Shown here piece by piece: positions 52,543 through 63,316 of a stretch of 64,000 nt of DNA. The DNA comes from Bremia lactucae (lineage: Eukaryota > Oomycota > Peronosporomycetes > Peronosporales > Peronosporaceae), in contig NW_027152022.1 in NCBI RefSeq assembly GCF_004359215.1, positions 89,273 to 153,272 of the forward strand, given 5' to 3'. Each line of letters begins with the position of its first letter. The stretch's first letter is position 1. The notes under the pieces are model-generated. The model saw only the letters and a program-made list of their open reading frames with translations, was not told the DNA's origin and ran no database searches. The position numbers and the translations under genes are program-made.

Positions 52543-52706
52543 TTCGAGCACAACTTGGCCATCTTCCACCTTTCTGCGTACAAAGTGATAGCGGATATCG
52601 ATATACTTGTATACTTGAAATGTTTTCGAGCACAACTTGGACATCTTCCACCTTTCAGCGTACGAAGTGATAGTGGATATCGATATACTTGGTCCGCTTA
52701 TGAAAC
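52543..52706 (-). repeat. Tandem duplication, two 82-bp units
   Basis: TTCGAGCACAACTTGG...CCATCTTCCACCTTTC...GATATCGATATACTTG occurs at 52543-52624 and again at 52625-52706 with a handful of differences. It duplicates the end of the RNase H coding sequence. Confidence 0.9.
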
Positions 52707-52816
52707 TGAGGATTTTTGTGCGGTGCAACCAAGCCTTTGTTATCTTCGTAGATATTAACAGCATATTTGCTGTGAATCACCAATACCGATAAAAAATTCG
52801 AACCACACTGTATCAT

Positions 52817-52862
52817 GTGTCGCTTCCGAAAAAGCCATGTAAACAGCTTTCGGAAGCGACAC
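52817..52862. repeat. Hairpin with 15-bp perfect arms
   Basis: GTGTCGCTTCCGAAA (52817-52831) and its exact reverse complement (52848-52862) with a 16-base loop, inside the RNase H relic. Confidence 0.85.
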
Positions 52863-52870
52863 AAAATACA

Positions 52871-52939
52871 CGTACTGTTGCACTTTCGTCTACAAAAGCT
52901 GATGTAATCAGCTTTTGTAGACGAAAGTGCAACAGTACG
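52871..52939. repeat. Perfect palindrome, 33-bp arms, 3-base loop
   Basis: The left arm 52871-52903 (CGTACTGTTGCACTTTCGTC...) and right arm 52907-52939 are exact reverse complements around GTA. The right arm is the genuine RNase H block (RRTVALSS on the minus strand), the left arm its inverted copy. Confidence 0.95.
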
Positions 52940-53260
52940 CCGCTTCTTCTCTTCTAGATTACACACCAGCCGTTTATCATGAAAGCACATCCGCTAGTGC
53001 TTTTTCTTGACTCTGTATCTTCGGCCCAGTCAGCATATCCTTGAAGTTGGTCGTGTTTTGATGCTTGTAACTTAATGCCATGTGTTTTTGTGTCTTGTAT
53101 GTACTTGAACACTTTTTTAAGCGCTTGCCAATCTTTGGACATGGATCCGACTCAAACTGACTTAGCACACCAATAGTCGCAGCTAGGTCTGGTCCTTTGC
53201 CCACCATAAGATACGTTAAGCATCCGACAGCAATCCAATACGGCACTCCCACCATGGTTG

Positions 53261-53960
53261 CATCCGTTACTGCACATTGACTTGGTCAGTTTAAACCCTA
53301 GGTCCTGACGGTCAATGTCACGTTTTCGAAGTCTTGCCCAATTTTGATTAAAAGAAAGTTCTCAAGCTGACCCATGTCTGACTTTTCGAATCGATTACTC
53401 AGCGCTAGTTTGATATCTCGGAGCACCTTTTTGCTGCTACTGGCAATATTAAGTCCACATAAGAGCGCGACGAATATCATATCTTGAACGTGACGCGTTA
53501 TGTAAACGCAATGATTAGACTCGCATTTCTTGAAATTGAGTCATAGCACGAAATTATCAATAGTTTGATTCCACATGTGAGACGATTGTTTCAGTCCGTG
53601 GAGTAGCGCTCACGAAATCTGGGTAATCTTCGCTGCTAAATCCTTCCGGCTGAGTCATGTAAATGTCTTCATCAAGATGTCCGTTGAAAAACGCTGGCTA
53701 CACATCAATTGGATGAGCTGTGAGACTGTACTTGGCAGCCAAACTGAGAAGAATCCTAATAGATGTAAATTTTGCCACCAGCGCAAACGTCTCCTCGTAG
53801 TCTATACCGTAATTTTGTGATAATCCGTTGACCAACAGACGCGCCTTGTAACGCTCGATTTTTCCAGCTAGATTTTCTTTGACCTATAACAGCCGTCTGC
53901 TGCCAATTGCTTTTCGATTCATAGGTAGTGGCACTAAAGTCCAAGTTTTACTCTTGTGCA
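53261..53960 (-). pseudogene. Copia F2 reverse transcriptase, minus strand
   Basis: Broken frames: NYGIDYEETFALVAKFTSIR-like sequence near 53790, a block with SLTAHPIDV near 53700 (degenerate MDVKTAFL), then MIFVALLCGLNIASSSKKVL and RDIKLALSNRFEKSDMGQLE (53480-53390), where the catalytic YVDD has become LCGL (Cys-Gly in place of Asp-Asp). Clearly inactive. Confidence 0.75.
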
Positions 53961-54960
53961 GCGACTCTATTTCTGGGTGGCAGTTTTTTTTCCACTTGGC
54001 TGCGTTTCTCGGCATTTTTCCTACTGATTTCGCGACATACGTGGGTTCCGAGTCCTGTGCTATAGTAGACACACAGGATTTTGAAGCCGCTTTGTCGTAC
54101 CGCGTGGGCATTAAATGTCCGCCGCTTGCTCCAACGACTGAGTACGCTAGTGCCGCTTGATATCGGACTCAAAGCTGTCTTCTCAATCAGTTGGCTTGTT
54201 TTCGCGCTCGGTCTCGTCATCCTGCGGTAAGTCTTCTTCAACTATCTCTTTACCTTCTATGATTGCTTCATTCTTGTGTGTCCGCCTCCCACTGTTAAAG
54301 ACGTCTTCCATTAATTGAGCGTAACAGCTTACTAGCACGCAACCGCTTTCAATCTCTTCAAATCGATAAGCTTTTCATGCTTTGAGTATCCAATAGAACG
54401 ACATCTCTCTGACCTAGCATCAAAAATGGACTGTTTTTCCTTCGACACCTGAAAGTACGCATGGCATCCAAATACTTTGAGGTTGGCCAGCCGCGGCTTA
54501 AACCCAATCCATTCTTCATGTGGTGACTTGTCATGTTCACAGCACGCGTCGGGCATCGATTCCAAAGAATCGCAGCATTTATCACGGTCTCGTGCCAATA
54601 CGATCTTGGCAAGCCAGCATGCTCCACCATACAGCGTGCGCATTCCAAAATAGTACGATTTGTCCGTTTCGCTACTTTATTCAACTGTGGTGAGTATAAA
54701 GGCGTAAATTGCTGCACGATCTCACGCTCAGCGCAAATCTAGCCATCACCAGATGAGTACTTTCCGCTGTTGTCGCAGCGGATCGTTTTGATGCGCTTGT
54801 TCGTTTGTTTTTTAGCAAAAGCGACAAATTTGGGAATTTTTCAGGAACTTCGATATTTTTAGCAGAGTACGGCAAAAGTATGATTTTTCGTCGACATATG
54901 TGACGAAATAACGCTTGCCACCAAAGGTTGAGGTCTACATTGGTCCCCAAACATCATTGT
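53961..54960 (-). pseudogene. Copia F2 integrase end and linker, minus strand
   Basis: 54717-54358: QQFTPLYSPQLNKVAKRTNR, TILECARCMVEHAGLPRSYW, then SKYLDAMRTFRC in a shifted frame; LANLKVFGCHAYFQVSKEKQ is in the overlapping frame 54643-54332. The linker 54241-53948 is polar. In E1 the corresponding catalytic-Glu block reads LNGVA, then a stop; here LNKVAKRTN. Confidence 0.75.
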
Positions 54961-55794
54961 GAATAACTTCAAGTAGTTTTTTGCAAGATTAGTGGAGGAC
55001 TTTGCAAAGTTCAATTTCGTTTGTACATCAGTTGTATAACTCCCACTGGCTTACCAACTTCATTTTGATGTCAGTGCCGTAAATCTTTTTGACGATAGTA
55101 TCTAAGCCACCATGGCGAATGTGACCAAGTCGAAGGTACCATAGGTACGACGTGACGTACCCATGGCATGCCGTCGAGCTTGTCACATTAGCCTCGTCCA
55201 TCAGAATCGGCGTCATGCACAACTTAAACAATCCCTTGCCTTCGCGAACACCAAGTCTCCAGCGTAGACCCTTTGCTTCAGTAAAACATTCGTCTCGCTC
55301 AAAAGTGACCGGCCCAACATCTTTGATGAAGCGATCAACTGAAAACGAATTCGCGAAAGCTGCGGAATGCGCCATACCTTAGCAGCCCCTTCATAATTCC
55401 GCGGGTAGCTGTAATCGACATGACAATGTACACTGTTCCTACGGCTTGAACTACACCGTCGTCGGCGAGATGCACGTCCACCGGAGAGGTAACCTTGTAA
55501 CTCTTCATGTACTTTTTAGAGTACATCATATGCTATGTCGCCCCTGAGTCGACCTACCATACGCAACTTGACTTAATGGCACCTTTACTGCCACCAACGG
55601 AGAAGAGAAATTTGCCTGAGTCGTCTTCATCTTGAGCGACATTTGCTCGCAGCGGCCTTTGCCGCTCCGTATTCTTAAGGATTTGCACTGGACACTTGGC
55701 GATTTAATGCCCATGCTCACCAAAGTAGTGACAGGCGCTGTTGGCCTTCACTAAAAGTCGTCCTTTTACGTTTTCCTAGCTCGTTTATGCTTAA
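54961..55794 (-). pseudogene. Copia F2 Gag end, protease and integrase start, minus strand
   Basis: ACHYFGEHGH...AKCPVQ near 55735 is a zinc knuckle that has lost a Cys. The protease loop near 55545 reads GRSTQGRHS in the open frame (active-site Asp not seen). Then SPVDVHLADDGVVQAVGTVY (55490-55430), KGLRWRLGVREGKGLFKLCM and LRLGHIRHGGLDTIVKKIYG (55150-55080). The first half of Gag is missing: the LTR of D3 ends at 55795. Confidence 0.8.
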
Positions 55795-56057
55795 GTCTGA
55801 AGCCGATGCTGAAAGGGTGAGGAAGAAGGGAGTGAAGCGAGGAGTCGGTGCGAAGAGGCGAAGACACTTGAGTCAGAGAAGGAATATTTGGAGGTGACTG
55901 ATTTGTTAGGAATTACACTTCTACTTTTGTAACCACTCATTTCTACATAGTCGAATTCGCTATACTATAGTATAAACTAAGTACTATGCTAAACCACGAT
56001 TCGGATTGGACCGGTTTGGGTTGTGTACGTTTTACCTGAAACCCAGAACCCGCAATA
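55795..56057 (-). repeat. 3' LTR of copia D3, minus strand
   Basis: TATTGCGGGTTCTGGG at 56057, preceded (minus strand) by the purine tract GAGGTGGCG, to about 55795. Matches 35501-35772, with a diverged 3' part that also occurs at 32245-32310. Confidence 0.7.
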
Positions 56058-56949
56058 CGCCACCTCAATGCGATTTCGCATGAAAAACGAGCGCCGCAGT
56101 CATGTCCTTGTGGCGTGGTCCGGGCAGTTCCTTTGTCATAAGATTGCCAACATGTTCGACGTCTCAGAGTACTCAAGGTACACTTCGCCACGCTTGACTT
56201 CGTCACGGATGTGATGGTACTTAATGTCGATGTGCTTTGCACGGCCGTGATTGACAGGATTCTTTGTTGTCTTGATGCATGATTGATTGTCTTCAAAGAT
56301 TTTGAGCTCCGGTCCTGGTTCGCACGCCGCATCCAGTATCTCAGAGAGTGAGTGATGAATCCACTTGCCTTGTTGGACCGCTAAGCTCAAGGCAATGCAT
56401 TCTGCCTCGCTGGTTGACAATGATACCCTTGACTGTTTCTTGCTTCCCCAACTTATAGGAGCACCCACAAGGATAAAAGCGTTTCCAGAAGTTGACTTGC
56501 GATCAAAGTGGTCGCCCGCCCAGTCCGCATCGGAATAGCCGCGAAAGTCGACTTTTTTGCCAGGCTGAAAACGAATACCGTGAGTCTTGGTCTCTTGCAG
56601 GTAGCGTAGTATGCGCTTGACTGCGGCCCAGTGCTCGACTTGCGGATTTTCCATGAACTTTGATACGTATCCAACAGCAAATGCAATGTCCGGCCGGGTT
56701 GCAGTCATTAGGTTCATCAGCGCCCCTACCGCCTCATGAAATGGTGCATTCACTTTAGTCGGGGAATCGCTTGGCAAAAGGCTTGAGCTTATATCTGTTG
56801 TACTTATTACTGCCTTGCAATCATCCATGCCAAAGCGCTTGGCAATAGTCTTGAGCTTATATCCGTTGGACTTATTACTGCCTTGCAATCATCCATGCCA
56901 AAGCGCTTGAGAATGTCATCGACGTATCGCCGTTGACACATTGTCACGC
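56058..56949 (-). pseudogene. Copia D3 RNase H (long open frame), minus strand
   Basis: The 250-codon frame 56888-56136: RFGMDDCKAVISTTDISSSL, VGALMNLMTATRPDIAFAVG, YVSKFMENPQVEHWAAVKRI, VDFRGYSDADWAGDHFDRKS, SWGSKKQSRVSLSTSEAECI, FEDNQSCIKTTKNPVNHGRA and HIDIKYHHIRDEVKRGEVYL. All catalytic acidic residues are present. A 68-bp duplication at 56782-56917 repeats the KRFGMDDCKAVIS segment. The rest of D3 is missing; the sequence is cut at 56949 by the D2 LTR of opposite orientation. Confidence 0.85.
56782..56917 (-). repeat. Tandem duplication, two 68-bp units
   Basis: CTTGAGCTTATATC...TTACTGCCTTGCAATCATCC and ATGCCAAAGCGCTT occur twice at a 68-bp period with three or four differences. It lies at the start of the open RNase H frame. 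Confidence 0.9.
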
Positions 56950-57219
56950 TATTGAAGGTAATGGGTTTCAGGTTAGGTACAACCCAAACCAGTCCAATCC
57001 GAACCGCGGTTAAACATATTATTTACTTATATTATAGTATAGCCAAATGCACTATTTAGAAATGAGTGGTTTCGAGAAGTAGAAGTGTAAGCCCCAATAA
57101 ATCAATCACTTCCAAATATTCCTTCTCCATCGCAAGTTGTCTCCACTTCGCAATGCTGACTTCTATCGTGTTCTTCAAGCTCCCTTCTCTCACTTCCAGT
57201 GCTCGGTACGTTATTAACA
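56950..57219 (+). repeat. 5' LTR of copia D2
   Basis: TATTGAAGGTAATGGG to GTTATTAACA, aligned over its length with 35501-35772; followed by the half-tRNA primer site GGTTATGCGCCCAAG at 57220-57234. Confidence 0.85.
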
Positions 57220-57233
57220 GGTTATGCGCCCAA

Positions 57234-58080
57234 GCACGATGCCCTCTGATCAAGATTCCGCCACCAAGATCTCCATCCACAATTCGATGGCGACAACTAC
57301 GCGACGTGGAAGCGCTACATGCGTGGCGTGTTCCTGACCAAGTCGACGTGGCACGTGGTCAACCGGGAGATCACCCCCACCTTCGCCGATCCTCGCGCCA
57401 TGGACGAATATGTCAAGGCGAGCAATATCGCTTTCGGCATGATGTTGCGCACATTAGCGCGGATTATCATTACGTGGTTGATGACTGCGAAGAAGCATGG
57501 GTTGGGTGGGCAAAGTTGAAGACCCTATACGGCGGATCGCAGAAGGCGGGACGAATCTTCTTGAAGCGACAGTTATTCAGCATGGAGATGGCGGAAGGCG
57601 GTAATGTATTTCATCATTGCAATGAAGTCTTCAACATCAGCGCAAAGCTCAAGAGCATCGGCGCCAAGATGGAGGACGAGGACGTGGCGGTCTGTTTGTT
57701 GCGCAGCCTCTTAAAGAATTACGAGAACGTCGTTCTCAACTTGGAGATGAGCAGCGCGGAATAACGACCACAGGACGTCGTAAAAGTGCTGCCGAATGAG
57801 CACATCAAGAGTCAAGGAAACAAGACGACGTCGGTATAGACTGAAGAAGCATACAAGCCTTCAGTTCCGAGCGCGAGTTTCGTCAATGTACGTTGTGCGG
57901 AAAATTGGGGCACACAGTGGAGAAGTGCTGGACCAAGCAGAAGGAACATAATCGAGGAGCTTGACGCGGCAGCAATACTCGTGGACGCGGAGCGAATCAA
58001 GTTCAGTGGCAAGGCTACAGTGGCAACAGCAACGACAACTACGATCGTGTGGCGTCTGCTGTGTCGATGGAATGCGGGCT
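57234..58080 (+). pseudogene. Copia D2 Gag
   Basis: Same protein as at 35777. Frame 57066-57764 enters Gag at about 57480 ([60 protein letters not shown]), while the N-terminal part ([20 protein letters not shown] and [20 protein letters not shown]) is in the 57319-57519 frame, so there is a frameshift near 57450. A stop follows at 57763. The zinc knuckle ([14 protein letters not shown]) is readable near 57890. Confidence 0.85.
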
Positions 58081-59388
58081 CTCAACGACCAAGAACATGT
58101 CCGGAATGTGGGCAATTGACAGCGGTGCGACGCATCATCACATCAGCTACGAAAAGTGCAAGTTCGAAGTTCTGGACGAATACAATGAAGGTGAAGTGCT
58201 GGTTGCAGATGGGAACAAAGCTGCTATCAAAGGCGTCGGGACTATCATCGAAATGGTGGTACTGCCTAACGGTGAAGAACGTAAAAATGAGATTAAGAAC
58301 GCGCTTTTCGTCCCAGACATGAGCAAGACCCTACTGTCAATACCGCAAATCAACAAAAGCGGCAAGTTTCAAGTGATGTTTGATGGTGCCAAAATGGAGA
58401 TCTCGCACAAAGACCCAGAGAAGTGGTGGCGATGGCAGATCTTGCGGATGGACTCTACTGGCTTCGGACATCTCACCGATCGGTGAATGCTGCATCACGA
58501 TCAAGAGTCGAAGATCTTCATGGCACGCATGGGCAACGCACTATTTGATGTCTTGTGCAAAATGATCTCCGAGGGAATGATCAAGGATGCTAAGATGCCA
58601 GCAAAACCGAGTAGATCAAGCATATGTCACGGGTGTCAAGAAGGGAAAATGGTACAGCGACCGTTTTTAAGCAACCCGAACAAGCGCCACTACGATCCGT
58701 TTGAGCTTCTACAAATCGACACTTGCGGACCAATGGAAGTCGAATCGATGAGTGGAAGCAAGTACTTACTACTAATCGTTGATGAAGGCAGCGGATACAT
58801 GAAGGACTTCAGTCTGCGCGCCAAGTTCGATAGTGAAGAATGCATCAAAAGGTACATTAGTGCAGTGCAGACGCAGTTTGACTTCAATGTCAAGTTTGTT
58901 CGACATGATGGTGCACAAAAATTTGCGACGACTTCGATTAGAGCGTTCTACGATGACCAAGGAATTGAGCGCAATTTACTGTTCCGTATGCGCATCAGAC
59001 GAATGGCACGGCAGAACGGGCAATCCGGACTATCGTAACGATCGGCCGCAGCATGCTCCACTACGCCAAGTTAGACGAATGTTTCTGGGCTGAGACAGCA
59101 ATGACGGCAATCTACATAAGAATCGACTGCCATCGCTAAAGTACCAAGATCAAACTCCGTTCGAGATCGTCAACGAATTGCGACCAAGCGTCAAACACAT
59201 GCGAGTTTCCGGCTGCCGTGCTTTCGTGCTGACCTTCAAGAATTAGTGATCAAATGGGATCCGAAGGCTCGTGAAGGACTGTTCATAGGGTACGAAGAAG
59301 CATCGAAGGCGTACCGCATTTACGACATTGAAGCGGGTCAAGTGGTAATATCTCGCGATGTCACATTCGACGAATCAATGTTTGGTTT
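58081..59388 (+). repeat. Protease-integrase tandem unit A (1308 bp)
   Basis: Contains the protease loop [20 protein letters not shown] (58108 onward), [20 protein letters not shown], the integrase zinc region ([11 protein letters not shown], then [12 protein letters not shown]), the core with [14 protein letters not shown] (first Asp) and FVRHDGAQKFATTSIRAFYD (second Asp), the frameshift at about 58975, and the integrase end to [17 protein letters not shown] frameshift near 58440 and an extra base at 58520-58530 also break it. Directly continuous with Gag upstream and with unit B downstream. Confidence 0.95.
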
Positions 59389-60701
59389 CTCAACGACCAA
59401 GAACATGTCCGGAATGTGGGCAATTGACAGCGGTGCGACGCATCATCACATCAGCTACGAAGAGTCCAAGTTCGAAGTTCTGGACGAATACAAGGAAGGT
59501 GAAGTGCTGGTTGCAGATGGGAACAAAGCTGCTATCAAAGGCGTCGGGACTATCATCGAAATGGTGGTGCTGCCTAACGGTGAAGATCGTAAAAGTGAGA
59601 TTAAGAACGCGCTTTTCGTCCCAGACATGAACATGACCTTACTGTCAATACCGCCAATCAACAAAAGCGGCAAGTTTCAAGTAATGTTTGATGGTGCCAA
59701 AATGGAGATCTCGCGCGAAGACCCAGAGGAAGTGGTGGCGATGGCAGATCTTGCAATTGGATTCTACTGGCTTCGGACATCTCACCGATCGGTGAATGCT
59801 GCATCACGATCAAGAGTCGAAGATCTTCATAGCACGCATGGGCAACGCACTATTTGATGTCTTGTGCAAAATGATCTCCGAGGGAATGATCAAGGATGCT
59901 ACGATGCCAGCAAAACCGAGTAGATCAAGCATATGTCACGGGTGTCAAGAAGGGAAAATGGTACAGCGACCGTTTTTAAGCAACCCGAACAAGCGCCACT
60001 ACGATCCGTTTGAGCTTCTACAAATCGACACTTGCGGACCAATGGAAATCGAATCGCTGAGTGGAAGCAAGTACTTACTACTAATCGTTGATGAAGGCAG
60101 CGGATACATGAAGGACTTCAGTCTGCGCGCCAAGTTCGATAGTGAAGAGTGCATCAAAAGGTTCATCAGTGCGGTGCAAAAACGCAGTTTGACTTCAAGG
60201 TTAAGTTCGTTCGACATGATGGTGCACGAGGATTTGCGACGACTTCGATTAGAGCGTTCTACGATGACCAAGGAATTGAGCGCAATTTACTGTTCCGTAT
60301 GCGCATCAGACGAATGGCACGGCAGAACGGGCAATCCGGACTATCGTAACGATCGGCCGCAGCATGCTCCACTACGCCAAATTAGACAAATGTTTCTGGG
60401 CTGAGACAGCAATGACGGCGATCTACATCAAGAATCGACTGCCATCGCCAACATGCCAAGATCAAACATCGTTCGAGATCATCAACGAATTTCGACCAAG
60501 CGTCAAACACATGCGAGTTTTTGGCTGCCGTGCTTTCGTGCTGACTCCCAAAGAAAAGAGATCTAATTGGGATCCGAAGGCTCGTGAAGGACTGTTTATG
60601 GGGTACGAAGAAGCATCGAAGGCGTACCGCATTTACGACATTGAAGCGGATCAAGTGGTAATATCTCGCGATGTCACATTCGACGAATCAATGTTTGGTT
60701 T
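59389..60701 (+). repeat. Protease-integrase tandem unit B (1313 bp)
   Basis: Same content as unit A. The junction A-B is in frame ([19 protein letters not shown] within frame 59246-59857), creating a fused integrase-end/protease reading frame. Extra base in the zinc region (CATAGCACGC near 59831) and the common integrase frameshift near 60287; also an extra A in GTGCAAAAACG near 60178. Confidence 0.95.
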
Positions 60702-62009
60702 CTCAACGACCAAGAACATGTCCGGAATGTGGGCAATTGACAGCGGTGCGACGCATCATCACATCAGCTACGAAAAGTCCAAGTTCGAAGTTCTTGACGA
60801 ATACAAGGAAGGTGAAGTGCTGGTCGCAGATGGGAACAAAGCTGCTATCAAAGGCGTCGGGACTATCATCGAAATGGTGGTACCGCCTAACGGTGAAGAA
60901 CGTAAAATTGAGATTACGAACGCGCTTTCGTCCCAGACATGAACAAGACTCTACTGTCAATACCGCAAATCAACAAAAGCGGCAAGTTTCAAGTGATGTT
61001 TGATGGTGCCAAAGTGGAGATCTCGCGCAAAAGACCCAGAGAAGTGGTGGCGATGGCAGATCTTGCAATTGGACTATACTGGCTTCGGACATCTCACCGA
61101 TCGGTGAATGCTGTATCACGATCAAGAGTCGAAGATCTTCATGCACGCATGGGCAACGCACCATTTGATGTCTTGAGCAAAATGATCTCCGAGGTAATGA
61201 TCAAGGATGCTAAGATGCCAGCAAAACCGAACAGATCAAGCATATGTCACGGGTGTCAAGAAGGGAAAATGGTACAGCGACCGTTTCCAAGCAACCCGAA
61301 CAAGCGCCACTACGATCCGTTTGAGCTTCTACAAATCGACACTTGCGGACCAATGGAAGTCGAATCGCTGGTTGAGAGCAAGTGCTTACTATTAATTGTT
61401 GATGAAGGCAGCGGATGCATGAAGGGCTTCAGTCTGCGCGCCAAGTCCGATAGTGAAGAGTCCATCAAAAGGCACACCAATGCGGTGCAGACGCAGTTTG
61501 ACTTCAAGGTCAAGTTCATTTGATATGATGGTGCACGAGAATTTGCGACGACTTGATTAGAGCGTTCTACGATGACCAAGGAATTGAGCGCAATTTACTG
61601 TTCCGTATGCGTATCAGACGGATGGCACGGCAGAACGGGCAATCCAGACTATCGTAACGATCGGCCGCAGCATGCTCCACTACGCCAAATTAGACAAATG
61701 TTTCTGGGCTGAGACAGCAATGACGGCGATCTATATTAAGAATCGACTGCCATCGCCAAAGTACCAAGATCAAACTCCGTTCGAGATCGTCAACAAATTT
61801 CGACCAAGCGTCAAACACATGCGAGTTTTCGGCTGCCGTGCTTTCGTGCTGACCCTCAAGAAAAAGTGATCAAAATGGGATCCGAAGGCTCGTGAAGGAC
61901 TGTTCATAGGGTACGAAGAAGCATCGAAGACGTACCGCATTTACGACATTGAAGCGGATCAAGTGGTAATATCTCGCGATGTCACATTCGACGAACCAAT
62001 GTTTGGTTT
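60702..62009 (+). repeat. Protease-integrase tandem unit C (1308 bp)
   Basis: Same content. The zinc region is in frame here (CATGCACGCATGGG), a missing base breaks the FVPDM block (GCGCTTTCGTCCC near 60925), TGA interrupts the core at 61521 (TTCATTTGA) and the common frameshift lies near 61600. Shares these differences with unit D. Confidence 0.95.
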
Positions 62010-63316
62010 CTCAACGACCGAGAACATGTCCGGAATGTGGGCAATTGACAGCGGTGCGACGCATCATCACATCAGCTACGAAAAGTCCAAGTTCGAAGTT
62101 CTGGACGAATACAATGAAGGTAAAGTGCTGGTTGCAGATGGGAACAAAGCTGCTATCAAAGGCGTCGGGACTATCATCGAAATGGTAGTACTGCCTAACG
62201 GTGAAGATCGTAAACTTGAGATTAAGAACGCGCTTTCGTCCCAGACATGAACAAGACCCTACTGTCAATACCGCAAATCAACAAAAGCGGCAAGTTTCAA
62301 GTGGTGTTTGATGGTGCCAAAATGGCGATCTCGCGCAAAGACCCAGAGCAAGTGGTGGCGATGGCAGATCTTGCGGATGGACTCTACTGGCTTCGGACAT
62401 CTCACCGATCGGTGAATGCTGCATCACGATCAAGAGTCGAAGATCTTCATGCACGCATGGGCAACGCACCATTTGATGTCTTGTGCAAAATGATCTCCGA
62501 GGTAATGATCAAGGATGCTAAGATGCCAGCAAAACCGAACAGATCAAGCATATGTCACGGGTGTCAAGAAGGGAAAATGGTACAGCGACCGTTTCCAAGC
62601 AACCCGAACAAGCGCCACTACGATCCGTTTGAGCTTCTACAAATCGACACTTGCGGACCAATGGAAGTCGAATCGCTGGTTGATAGCAAGTGCTTACTAC
62701 TATTCGTTGATGAAGGCAGCGGATGCATGAAGGGCTTCAGTCTGCGCGCCAAGTCCGATAGTGAAGAGTGCATCAAAAGGCACACCAATGCGGTGCAGAC
62801 GCAGTTTGACTTCAAGGTCAAGTTCATTTGATATGATGGTGCACGAGGATTTGCGACGACTTCGATTAGAGCGTTCTACAATGACCAAGGAATTGAGCGC
62901 AATTTACTGTTCCGTATGCGCATCAGACGAATGGCACGGAAGAACGGGCAATCCGGACTATCGTAACGATCGGCCGCAGCATGCTTCACTACGCCAAGTT
63001 AGACGAATGTTTCTGGGCTGAGACAGCAATGACGGCAATCTACATAAGAATCGACTGCCATCGCTAAAGTACCAAGATCAAACTCCGTTCGAGATCGTCA
63101 ACGAATTGCGACCAAGCGTCAAACACATGCGAGTTTCCGGCTGCCGTGCTTTCGTGCTGACCTTCAAGAATTAGTGATCAAATGGGATCCGAAGGCTCGT
63201 GAAGGACTGTTCATAGGGTACGAAGAAGCATCGAAGGCGTGCCGCATTTACGAAATTGAAGCGGGTCAAGTGGTAATATCTCGCGATGTCACATTCGACG
63301 AACCAATGTTTGGTTT
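62010..63316 (+). repeat. Protease-integrase tandem unit D (1307 bp)
   Basis: The first two thirds resemble unit C (GCGCTTTCGTCCC, CATGCACGC, TGGTTGATAGC, TTCATTTGATATG). The last part, 63025-63180, is identical to unit A 59096-59250 (ACATAAGAATCGACTGCC, GCTAAAGTACC, TTCAAGAATTAGTGATC). So it is a chimera of two unit types. Confidence 0.95.

Larger units (their letters stand above)
52386..53260 (-). pseudogene. Copia F2 RNase H with internal duplications, minus strand
   Basis: 53255-52977: a block with CLTYLMVGKGPDLAATIGVL and YADWAEDTESRKSTSGCAFM (one residue lost from DADWA), then [14 protein letters not shown] (52950), KYAVNIYEDNKGLVAPHKNP, FHKRTKYIDIHYHFVR, and LEYISTNNMLADLITKPMPA. The Glu block is disrupted by two inverted repeats (52817-52862, 52871-52939), and the [16 protein letters not shown] block is duplicated (82-bp repeat at 52543-52706). 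Dead. Confidence 0.85.
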
